Source: Macropodus opercularis (Eukaryota > Chordata > Actinopteri > Anabantiformes > Osphronemidae). Taken from it: a stretch of 64,000 bases of DNA. Under the pieces are notes generated by a model. That model was not told the origin of the DNA, did no database searches, and worked only from the letters and a program-made list of their open reading frames with translations. The position numbers and the translations under genes are program-made. Where the stretch lies: contig CM061109.1 of the NCBI GenBank assembly GCA_030770545.1, forward strand, positions 6,386,001-6,450,000, written 5' to 3'. Shown piece after piece: positions 54,001 through 62,890 of the stretch. Position 1 is the stretch's first letter, and each line of letters opens with the position of its first letter.

Positions 54001-57000
54001 CTTCAGGGAGGTATTTGGATCATATCTAGCACAAAAACTTCATTACCATTGCTTGCATTAAGATGCAGCAGGTTAAAGAAATACTGAGGTTGGAAACAGT
54101 GCGAAAACGCTTAGAATGGCCTGTTCTGTGCATTTCAGACCAAAAGAACACTTCTTTGGTCAAAGTGATTTCAAAGCATTTTAAAGGTGTTTGCCTTCTT
54201 CAGGGATGTATTTGGATCATATCTAGCACAAAAACTTCATTGCCATTGCTTGCATTAAGATGCAGCAGCTTAAAGAAATACTGAGGCTGGAAACAGTGCG
54301 AAAACGCTTAGAATGGCCTGTTCAGTGCATTTCAGACCAAAAGAACACTACATTGGTCAAAGTAAAGTAAATGCATTTTAAAGGTGTTTGCCTGCTTTAG
54401 GGAGGTATTTGGATCATATCTAGCACAAAAACTTCATTGCCATTGCTTGCATTAAGATGCAGCACCTTAAAGAAATACTGAGGCTGGAAACAGTGCGAAA
54501 ACGCTTCTGTACATTTCAGACCAAAAGAACACTACTTTGGTCAAGTGATTTAAATGCATTTTAAAGGTGTTTGCATGCTTCAGGGATGTATTTGGATCAT
54601 ATCTAGCACAAAAACTTCATTGCCATTGCTTGCATTAAGATACAGTAGCTTAAAGAAATACTGAGGCTGGAAACAGTGCGAAAACGCTTAGAATGGCCTG
54701 TTCTGTGCATTTCAGACCAAAAGAACACTACTTTGGTCAAAGTGATTTCAAAGCATTTTAAAGGTGTTTGCCTTCTTCAGGGATGTATTTGGATCATATC
54801 TACCACAAAAACTTAATTGCCATTGCTTTCATTAAGATGCAGCAGCTTAAAGAAATACTGAGGTTGGAAACAGTGCGAAAACGCTTAGAATGGGCTGTTC
54901 TGTGCATTTCAGACCAAAAGAACACTACTTTTGTCAAAGTAATTTCAAAGCATTTTAAAGGTGTTTGCATGCTTCAGGGATGTATTTGGATCATATCTAG
55001 CACAAAAACTTTTTTGCCATTGCTTGCATTAAGATGCAGCAGCTTAAAGAAATACTGAGGCTGGAAACAGTGCGAAAACGCTTAGAATGGCCTGTTCAGT
55101 GCATTTCAGACAAAAAGAACACTACTGTTGTCAAAGTGATTTCAAAGCATTTTAAAGGTGTTTGCATGCTTCAGGGACGTATTTGGATCATATCTAGCAC
55201 AAAAACTTTATTGTCATTGCTTGCATTAAGATACAGTAGCTTAAAGAAATACTGAGGCTGGAAACAGTGCGAAAACGCTTAGAATGGCCTGTTCTGTGCA
55301 TTTCAGACCAAAAGAACACTACTTTGGTCAAAGTGATTTCAAAGCATTTTAAAAGTGTTTGCCTTCTTCAGGGATGTATTTGGATCATATCTAGCACAAA
55401 AACTTAATTGCCATTGCTTGCATTAAGATGCAGCAGCTTAAAGAAATACTGAGGTTGGAAACAGTGCGAAAACGCTTAGAATGGGCTGTTCTGTGCATTT
55501 CAGACCAAAAGAACACTACTTTTGTCAAAGTGATTTCAAAGCATTTTAAAGGTGTTTGCATGCTTCAGGGATGTATTTGGATCATATCTAGCACAAAAAC
55601 TTCATTGCCATTGCTTGCATTAAGTTGCAGCAGCTTAAAGAAATACTGAGGTTGGAAACAGTGCGAAAATGCTTAGAATGGCCTGTTCTGTGCATTTCAG
55701 ACCAAAAGAACACTACTTTTGTCACAGTGATTTCAAAGCATTTTAAAGGTGTTTGCCTTCTTCAGGGATGTATTTGGATCATATCTAGCACAAAAACTTC
55801 ATTGCCATTGCTTGCATTAAGGTGCAGCAGCTTAAAGAAATACTGAGGTTGGAAACAGTGCGAAAACGCATAGAATGGCCTGTTCTGTGCATTTCAGACC
55901 AAAAGAACACTACTGTGGTCAAAGTAAAGTAAATGCATTTTAAAGGTGTTTGCCTGCTTTAGGGAGGTATTTGGATCATATCTAGCACAAAAACTTCATT
56001 GCCATTGCTTGTATTAAGATGCAGCAGCTTAAAGAAATACTGAGGTTGGAAACAGTGCGAAAACGCTTATAATGGCCTGTTCTGTGCATTTCAGACCAAA
56101 AGAACACCACTTTTGTCAAAGTGATTTTAAAGCATTTTAAAGGTGTTTGCCTTCTTCAGGGATGTATTTGGATCATATCTAGCACAAAAACTTCATTTCC
56201 ATTGCTTGCATTAAGATGCAGCAGCTTAAAGAAATACTGAGGTTGGAAACAGTGCGAAAACACTTAGAATGGCCTGTTCTGTGCATTTCAGACCAAAAGA
56301 ACACTACTTTGGTCAAAGTAAAGTAAATGCATTTTAAAGGTGTTTGCCTGCTTCAGGGAGGTATTTGGATCATATCTAGCACAAAGACTTCATTGCCATT
56401 GCCTCCATTTAGAGACAGCAGCTTAAAGAAATACTGAGGCTGGAAACAGTGCGAAGACGCTTAGAATGGCCTGTTCTGTGCATTTCAGACCAAAAGAACA
56501 CTTCTTTGGTCAAAGTGATTTAAATGCATTTTAAAGGTGTTTGCCTACTTTAGGGATGTATTTGGATCATATCTAGCACAAAAACTTCATTGCCATTGCT
56601 TGCATTAAGATGCAGCAGGTTAAAGAAATACTGAGGTTGGAAACAGTGCGAAAACGCTTAGAATGGCCTGTTCTGTGCATTTCAGACCAAAAGAACACTT
56701 CTTTGGTCAAAGTAATTTCAAAGCATTTTAAAGGTGTTTGCCTTCTTCAGGGATGTATTTGGATCATATCTAGCACAAAAACTTCATTGCCATTGCTTGC
56801 ATTAAGATGCAGCAGCTTAAAGAAATACTGAGGCTGGAAACAGTGCGAAAACGCTTAGAATGGCCTGTTCAGTGCATTTCAGACCAAAAGAACACTACAT
56901 TGGTCAAAGTAAAGTAAATGCATTTTAAAGGTGTTTGCCTGCTTTAGGGAGGTATTTGGATCATATCTAGCACAAAAACTTCATTGCCATTGCTTGCATT

Positions 57001-59768
57001 AAGATGCAGCACCTTAAAGAAATACTGAGGCTGGAAACAGTGCGAAAACGCTTCTGTACATTTCAGACCAAAAGAACACTACTTTGGTCAAGTGATTTAA
57101 ATGCATTTTAAAGGTGTTTGCATGCTTCAGGGATGTATTTGGATCATATCTAGCACAAAAACTTCATTGCCATTGCTTGCATTAAGATACAGTAGCTTAA
57201 AGAAATACTGAGGCTGGAAACAGTGCAAAACGCTTAGAATTGCCTGTTCTGTGCATTTCAGACCAAAAGAACACTACTTTGGTCAAAGTGATTTCAAAGC
57301 ATTTTAAAGGTGTTTGCCTTCTTCAGGGATGTATTTGGATCATATCTAGCACAAAAACTTCATTGCCATTGCTTGCATTAAGATGCAGCAGCTTAAAGAA
57401 ATACTGAGGCTGGAAACAGTGCGAAAACGCTTAGAATGGCCTGTTCAGTGCATTTCAGACCAAAAGAACACTACATTGGTCAAAGTAAAGTAAATGCATT
57501 TTAAAGGTGTTTGCCTGCTTTAGGGAGGTATTTGGATCATATCTAGCACAAAAACTTCATTGCCATTGCTTGCATTAAGATGCAGCACCTTAAAGAAATA
57601 CTGAGGCTGGAAACAGTGCGAAAACGCTTCTGTACATTTCAGACCAAAAGAACACTACTTTGGTCAAGTGATTTAAATGCATTTTAAAGGTGTTTGCATG
57701 CTTCAGGGATGTATTTGGATCATATCTAGCACAAAAACATCATTGCCATTGCTTGCATTAAGATACAGTAGCTTAAAGAAATACTGAGGCTGGAAACAGT
57801 GCAAAAACGCTTAGAATTGCCTGTTCTGTGCATTTCAGACCAAAAGAACACTACTTTGGTCAAAGTGATTTCAAAGCATTTTAAAGGTGTTTGCCTTCTT
57901 CAGGGATGTATTTGGATCATATCTAGCACAAAAACTTAATTGCCATTGCTTGCATTAAGATGCAGCAGCTTAAAGAAATACTGAGGTTGGAAACAGTGCG
58001 AAAACGCTTAGAATGGGCTGTTCTGTGCATTTCAGACCAAAAGAACATTACTTTTGTCAAAGTAATTTCAAAGCATTTTAAAGGTGTTTGCATGCTTCAG
58101 GGATGTATTTGGATCATATCTAGCACAAAAACTTCTTTGCCATTGCTTGCATTAAGATGCAGCAGCTTAAAGAAATACTGAGGCTGGAAACAGTGCGAAA
58201 ACGCTTAGAATGGCCTGTTCAGTGCATTTCAGACAAAAAGAACACTACTGTTGTCAAAGTGATTTTAAAGCATTTTAAAGGTGTTTGCATGCTTCAGGGA
58301 CGTATTTGGATCATATCTAGCAGAAAAACTTCATTGTCATTGCATGCATTAGGATGCAGCAGCTTAAAGAAATACTGAGGCTGGAAACAGTGCGAAAACG
58401 CTTAGAATGGCCTGTTCAGTGCATTTCAGACCAAAAGAACACTACTTTGGTCAAAGTAAAGTAAATGCATTTTAAAGGTGTTTGCCTGCTTCAGGGAGGT
58501 ATTTGGATCATATCTAGCACAAAAACTTTATTGCCATTGCTTGCATTAAGATGCAGCAGCTTAAAGAAATACTGAGGTTGGAAACAATGCGAAAACGCTT
58601 AGAATGGCCTGTTCAGTGCATTTCAGACCAAAAGAACACTACTTTGGTCAAAGTGATTTCAAAGCATTTTAAAGGTGTTTCCCTACTTCAGGGATGTATT
58701 TGAATCATATCTAGCACAAAAACTTCATTGCCGTTGCTTGCATTAGGATGCAGCAGCTTAAAGAAATACTGAGGCTGGAAACAGTGTGAAAACGCTTAGA
58801 ATGGCCTGTTCTGTGCATTTCAGACCAAAAGAACACTACATTGGTCAAAGTAAAGTAAATGCATTTTAAAGGTGTTTGCATGCTTCAGGGAGGTATTTGG
58901 ATCATATCTAGCACAAAAACTTCATTGCCATTGCTTGCATTAAGATGCAGCAGCTTAAAGAAATACTGAGGCTGGAAACAGTGCGAAAACGCTTCTGTAC
59001 ATTTCAGACCAAAAGAACACTACTTTGGTCAAGTGATTTAAATGCATTTTAAAGGTGTTTGCCTTCTTCAGGGATGTATTTGGATCATATCTAGCACAAA
59101 AACTTAATTGCCATTGCTTGCATTAAGATGCAGCAGCTTAAAGAAATACTGAGGTTGGAAACAGTGCGAAAACGCTTAGAATGGGCTGTTCTGTGCATTT
59201 CAGACCAAAAGAACACTACTTTTGTCAAAGTGATTTCAAAGCATTTTAAAGGTGTTTGCATGCTTCAGGGATGTATTTGGATCATATCTAGCACAAAAAC
59301 TTCATTGCCATTGCTTGCATTAAGATGCAGCATCTTAAAGAAATACTGAGGCTGGAAACAGTGCGACAACGCTTAGAATGGCCTGTTCTGTACATTTCAG
59401 ACCAAAAGAACACCACTTTGGTCAAAGTGCTTTAAATGGATTTTAAAGGTGTTTGCCTACTTCAGGGATGTTTTTGGATCATATCTAGCACAAAAACTTC
59501 ATTGCCATTGCTTGCATTAAGATGCAGCAGTTTAAAGAAATACTGAGGCTGGAAACTGCGAAAACGCTTAGAATGGCCTGTTCTGTGCATTTCAGACAAA
59601 AAGAACACTCCTTTTGTCAAAGTGATTTTATAGCATTTTAAAGGTATTTGCCTGCTTCAGGGATGTATTTGGATCATATCTAGCACAAAAACTTCACTGC
59701 CATTGCTTGCATTAAGATGCAGCAGCTTAAAGAAATACTGTGGCTGGAAACAGTGCGAACGCTTAGAA
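48028..59768 (+). repeat. Distal satellite domain with its own variant set
   Basis: Dominated by variants rare or absent before 43 kb: AAGATACAGTAGC, CTTCAGGGAGGTATTTGG, AACGCTTCTGTACATTTC, GGTCAAGTGATTTAAATGC, GACAAAAAGAACAC and GCCTCCATTTAGAGACAGC (about 49396, 51716, 56400). Blocks are shuffled; for example, GCAGCACCTTAAAG occurs at about 57007 and 57583, 576 bp apart. The final monomers (59350-59768) carry extra changes and end inside GCTTAGAA. Confidence 0.8.
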
Positions 59769-59840
59769 CCGCCCATCCTGCGCACGTGTGTGAGACGCCA
59801 AGAGTGTGGGAGCGTTGTGCTATATTTAGTTTTTTCTACT

Positions 59841-59848
59841 TATATAAA
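59841..59848 (+). promoter_or_regulatory. TATA-like motif in the LINE leader
   Basis: TATATAAA, followed about 30 bases later by a pyrimidine-rich stretch (59871-59898) that could hold a start site. The same stretch ends in TTTTCCTCAG (59891-59900) and could equally act as a 3' splice site. Neither use is demonstrated. Confidence 0.35.
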
Positions 59849-59984
59849 GAGCATTTTTTGAGTTTATCTTCGTTTTCTCATCCTTTCTCCTTTTCCTCAG
59901 CCCCCCCGCTGCGGCTTGTGCGGCGCTTTTCTGGTTTTTTTGTTTTCCCTCGTTGCACAGACTTTCCAATCTGAAACATACGCC

Positions 59985-61131
59985 ATGGAAGGGACTACTA
60001 GACTTGACTCGAAGACGGCAAGGCAACAGGACGACGACAGGAGTAACGATACGGGAGGGAGGATGACTGAAATACCTTCATATAAACAAGAGCTCACAGT
60101 TTGTGTGGAACTGGAGGGTGATGGAATCGTCACACCGATGGAACTAATGAAATCTGTACGGGAGATGTGTGGAGGCTTGGTTGCATGCAGGTGCACGGGA
60201 GCCACTAAATATGAGATCACAATGAATCATTTGACAGGGAAAGAAAAGCTGTTGGATGGCTTCAAGATTGGAAACGTGAGTGTTATGGCCAGGGACCTTG
60301 TGAATGACGTACTTGTCGTGTCCTTTCTGGGTTTACCGGTTTACATCACGGATGAGGACATCCTAAAAAAACTGCACACCTGGGGAGTTGGAGCCGCATG
60401 TGGCCCAGTACGCAAATCGCAGATGGGACTAGATTTGTTAAGGTGAAATTCAACAAAGACGTGCAGTCGCTACCCTATTCCACCAAGTTTGACACTGCCC
60501 TCGGCTCCGAATCTTTTCGGGTAATACATAATCGACAGGCGAGGGTGTGCAGAATATGCATGAAGCCGGGACACATCCTCAGGGAGTGCCCTGAATTCAC
60601 CTGCCACCGGTGTGGAGCCCAAGGGCATTTTGCCAGGAATTGCGACCACGATTCAGCCACGTGCAGGTTGTGCTACAATAGGAAGGATGCATGTAGCTGC
60701 CTGGCAAGTGATTCGGAGCAGGCTTCATCTGCGCACTCGGTCGCGGAGACACCAGCTGAGGAACAACAGTTGCATATGGGACAGTCTGCGAACGTCATAG
60801 AGGATGTGGAAATGGTGACAGGGGGCTTAACAGACAAAGAAGGTTTGAATGGGATTATCCCACCGGAGAGTACAGTGAGCGGCGCATCTCCTGCAGATCC
60901 AAGCGCGGACGGTGCATCATTACTTCATTTGCCTGACGCAGAGGCTGAGCAGAGCGCGGGCGTCGCACGGGCGCTTGGAGACGGAGAACTGCTGGAGTTT
61001 ACCACTCCTGGCGAGCCTTTGCCGCTCAGCGTCTTACTGAGACCCACCCCGTCTGAACTCCAGCAATAGGCCCAAATGCACCATGCTTCACTGGATGGAC
61101 CCCTGACGGATGACTCAGACCTAGAGGTAGA
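59985..61131 (+). pseudogene. LINE ORF1 (zinc-knuckle nucleic-acid-binding protein), frameshifted and truncated
   Basis: The first frame starts at the ATG at 59985 in a strong GCCATGG context and gives 153 residues to a stop at 60444-60446. Its N-terminal part resembles the RNA-binding fold of fish LINE ORF1 proteins. Homology continues in a second frame, open from about 60398 to the TAG at 61067-61069. The switch at about 60375-60397 looks like a small deletion rather than a programmed shift, since the usual linking residues are missing. The second frame has two CX2CX4HX4C knuckles (60548-60589 and 60602-60643), a third cysteine cluster near 60660-60700, and an acidic, low-complexity tail. 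After the TAG the same frame stays open to the LTR with similar acidic composition, so the TAG may be a premature stop. ORF1 proteins coat LINE RNA; this copy is unlikely to work. Confidence 0.8.
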
Positions 61132-61699
61132 TGTGTGTAATGGAAATTTTACTATATGGGTATTTTCACTTGTGACAGAACTGTGATTCATATTACTTGA
61201 TATATTCTCATATGTATCTGTACTAAGCAAAGTAATCATAGAATGAATTATATACCTGCTTACAGAAATATTTCAGAATAGTGAGCCTTCTCTTTCCCAT
61301 GGGAAAGGAAGCTAGGGAGATACTGTTTAGTTATAATTGTTTTACAGCATGGACCATGGCCATGAGAGCATGGCAGAAGAACTTTGATTTACTTTGTTTC
61401 TGTTACACTTTCCACCTGGTGCAAGGCAGTGACTGACCCTGAGTTGTGGGCTGATAAGACTCTTGTGGACTGTTTTGTTTGAGACTGAGCTAATGAGAAG
61501 ATACATCTTTACTCCCTCGCAACGAAGGAGGTATTTAGGTAGGCACGGAGGTAGATGACTTCAGAACTACACTCAGGCAGGACAGTTTTGCACTGACTCT
61601 GTGTGCTTCTCTTCTTGCAAGAATTAAACACAACAGAAAGACAACTTTGATTGGTTTTTGATTCATTCACCAGATTCCTAACAGGTTTTTGCCTCCACA
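61132..61699 (+). repeat. 5' long terminal repeat of the ERV
   Basis: The right edge is well placed: it ends in CCTCCACA, followed by ATT and the primer site. The left edge is TGTG at 61132, 61134 or 61136, matching the terminal CACA; the start lies inside a short TG run and cannot be fixed without the 3' LTR. Length is about 565 bp. A possible TATA-like TATTTAG lies at 61532-61538, a plausible distance upstream of the poly(A) signal. Bases just before (GTAGA, 61127-61131) are a candidate target-site duplication. Confidence 0.75.
61623..61628 (+). terminator. Poly(A) signal in the LTR
   Basis: ATTAAA, followed 20-40 bases later by a T/G-rich stretch (TTTGATTGGTTTTTGATTC). This is the expected layout at an R/U5 boundary, with U5 then about 50-60 bp. 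Confidence 0.55.
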
Positions 61700-61702
61700 A
61701 TT

Positions 61703-61720
61703 TGGTGTCAGAAGTGGGAT
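61703..61720 (+). promoter_or_regulatory. Primer binding site, tRNA-Leu
   Basis: TGGTGTCAGAAGTGGGAT is complementary to the 3' end of tRNA-Leu (CCA plus acceptor stem). The same 18-base site is familiar from ERV-L-type elements. It sits three bases after the LTR end. Confidence 0.85.
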
Positions 61721-62333
61721 CCGCTGGTGGTCGTCAGAGGGGTGGCTGACGGTGGAAGACGTCGCCCTGAGCGCAGCTCAGCCTCAACCTCCTCTACAAA
61801 AACAGAGTGAGACGAAGGGCCTAAGGCATCACCTCTGATCTCCATCGGACGGATCCTACGAACTCAAAATTACTTAAACGGGGAAACCTGGTGAGTCGTT
61901 GACATATTTGCTTCTCATATGTCCTGGGGAAAGTGTTGATCAGTGAACACTATAATTTGGCGCTGATATGAGTGTTAGTCAGTGAACACTATAATATGGC
62001 ACTGATATGAGTGTTAGTCGGTGAACACTATAATTTGGCATCGAACTTTCGCAGAGACGTCTGTGACCGTACAACTACGCGTAGTGCTGCTTTATGGTGA
62101 GCAGTTATGGTAAAGTTGGCTTGGAGCCACAGGGTCCCAGTGTGGATATCATGAGGAAGAAATATGGAGACGATAGTATCAGTTGTCTTTCTGTGTGAAC
62201 AAAACAATATGGGTTCCCAGAGGGTGGGTCATTAAAAATTTATCAAATTGACATTTAGAAAAAGAAAAAAAAAAAAAATTGAAAGAAGACGAACAAAAGT
62301 TGAGAAAGAGAGAGAAAACGATTACAAAAGGAA
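61721..62333 (+). other. ERV leader (untranslated, probable packaging region)
   Basis: No long plus-strand frame is present between the primer site and the gag ATG. It contains the 39-bp hairpin repeats at 61932-62040 and an A-rich, purine-rich stretch with a poly(A) run at about 62264-62278. The packaging role is inferred from position. Confidence 0.6.
61932..62040 (+). repeat. Three tandem 39-bp repeats with hairpins in the ERV leader
   Basis: Copies start at 61932, 61971 and 62010 (the last partial). Each begins with AGTGTT, eight loop bases, AACACT: a 6-bp stem kept in all three. The loops differ (GATCAGTG, AGTCAGTG, AGTCGGTG), so the stem is conserved while the loop varies slightly. Confidence 0.85.
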
Positions 62334-62642
62334 ATGACTACGGTTGAAAGTAGAACAGAGAATAATTCTGCACCCTGCAAACAGCCACCACCATACTGTC
62401 CCAGTGCGTCTTCTCTTTATCCACAGATCACTGCGCTGGAGCTGGTCCCGGACCTGGATTCCTACCTGTCTGTCCTGCAACTGCAACCACAACAACAACA
62501 GCAAAAACAACCAGACCCGTCTGTCCTACAACCACTGCAACAGCTTCAAAGTCTGCCTGCCCTGCAACTATTGCCACTGTTGCAACCACAGCTGCTTCAA
62601 AGTAAAATAAAGACAGAAAAGAGTTACACCTGGCAGCTGTAA
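62334..62642 (+). CDS. Gag-derived N-terminal frame with PPPY motif, capsid missing
   Basis: A 102-residue frame from the first good ATG after the leader (GGAAATGAC). It carries a PPPY motif near residues 18-21, which in retroviral Gag is a late domain recruiting NEDD4-type ubiquitin ligases for budding. From about residue 45 it becomes glutamine- and leucine-rich low complexity, encoded by a degenerate repeat built around CTGCAAC. A normal Gag has a capsid domain of 200 or more residues between this part and the nucleocapsid; none is seen. The frame ends at TAA (62640-62642), two bases before the nucleocapsid ATG and in a different frame. It is best read as a collapsed gag. Confidence 0.6.
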   Translation: MTTVESRTENNSAPCKQPPPYCPSASSLYPQITALELVPDLDSYLSVLQLQPQQQQQKQPDPSVLQPLQQLQSLPALQLLPLLQPQLLQSKIKTEKSYTWQL

Positions 62643-62644
62643 CC

Positions 62645-62890
62645 ATGTATCAGGCAGTCGCACAACAGAACCGTGGTCGAGGAAGAGGCTACACCAGAGG
62701 AGGACGAGGTCGCGCAGGTCAAAAAGGACATGGCCGAGGAAACGGACAATCAACAACATGCTTTAAATGCGGTAAAGAAGGACATTGGGCTCGAAACTGC
62801 CAATCCACTGAGGGACGGTGTCCGTACTGCAAGGAAGAGGGACACAGACCAGCTGACTGTCCGCTGAGTGTTTCAGCGGGGGCGGACTGA
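62645..62890 (+). CDS. Retroviral nucleocapsid (Gag C-terminal) frame
   Basis: An 81-residue frame with an RG/RGG-rich basic stretch at about residues 10-33 and two zinc knuckles of the form CX2CX4HX4C, the first near residues 39-52 and the second near 59-72. This is the RNA-binding nucleocapsid, which packages genomic RNA. The frame stays open upstream of the ATG to about 62605, so the ATG may not be the original start and this is probably the tail of a longer Gag. It ends in UGA at 62888-62890, and the same frame continues directly into the protease segment. Confidence 0.8.
   Translation: MYQAVAQQNRGRGRGYTRGGRGRAGQKGHGRGNGQSTTCFKCGKEGHWARNCQSTEGRCPYCKEEGHRPADCPLSVSAGAD

Larger units (their letters stand above)
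7218..59768 (+). repeat. 197-bp satellite array, plus-orientation arm (about 265 monomers)
   Basis: A continuous run of 197-bp monomers. Typical steps between successive ATGCAGCAGCTTAAAG starts are 197 (9265, 9462, 9659) or its multiples. Each monomer holds TTGGAAACAGTGCGAAAACG, GACCAAAAGAACAC, TTTTAAAGGTGTTTGC, TTTGGATCATATCTAGC and GCTTGCATTAAGATGCAGC. Three versions of one segment alternate: GTGATTTCAAAGC, GTAAAGTAAATGC (which brings an in-frame TAA), and a shortened GGTCAAGTGATTTAAATGC found mainly after 49 kb. Recurrent length variants are a 60-bp back-jump (ATGCTTC joined to AAAAGAACACTAC), a 6-bp insertion (ATCTATATCTAGC), a deletion of about 13 bp after AACGCTT, and a 3-bp loss in GGAAACTGCG. 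No unrelated sequence interrupts this arm. The last monomers before 59768 are more diverged. Confidence 0.97.
59769..61131 (+). mobile_element. Tx1/L1-type LINE fragment: 5' region plus ORF1
   Basis: Satellite similarity stops at GCTTAGAA (59768). What follows is a 216-bp leader with a TATA-like motif and pyrimidine tracts, then a frameshifted ORF1-type frame with CCHC knuckles. The family is common in fish genomes, where such proteins are often labelled ZCCHC3-like or Tx1 ORF1. No ORF2 (endonuclease/reverse transcriptase) is present, because a retroviral LTR starts at about 61132. Whether the LINE inserted directly into the satellite cannot be proven, because its 3' end is not visible here. 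Confidence 0.7.

Noticed and set aside
7617..59349. Plus-strand 60-97 codon frames across the large arm as coding genes
   Set aside because: Same reason. No splice or promoter structure is apparent, and the period is not a multiple of three, so no long repeat protein is possible.
1..59768. CRISPR array
   Set aside because: The whole 197-bp unit repeats with no unique spacers, and the surrounding elements are eukaryotic.
59826..60220. Minus-strand frames over the LINE leader and ORF1 start
   Set aside because: Opposite a better-supported plus-strand ORF1; low-complexity serine-rich composition.
62344..62867. Alternative-frame ORFs over gag and nucleocapsid (62344-62610, 62673-62867, 62428-62646 minus)
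   Set aside because: They are shadows of repeat-rich DNA. The frames chosen carry the PPPY motif and zinc knuckles.
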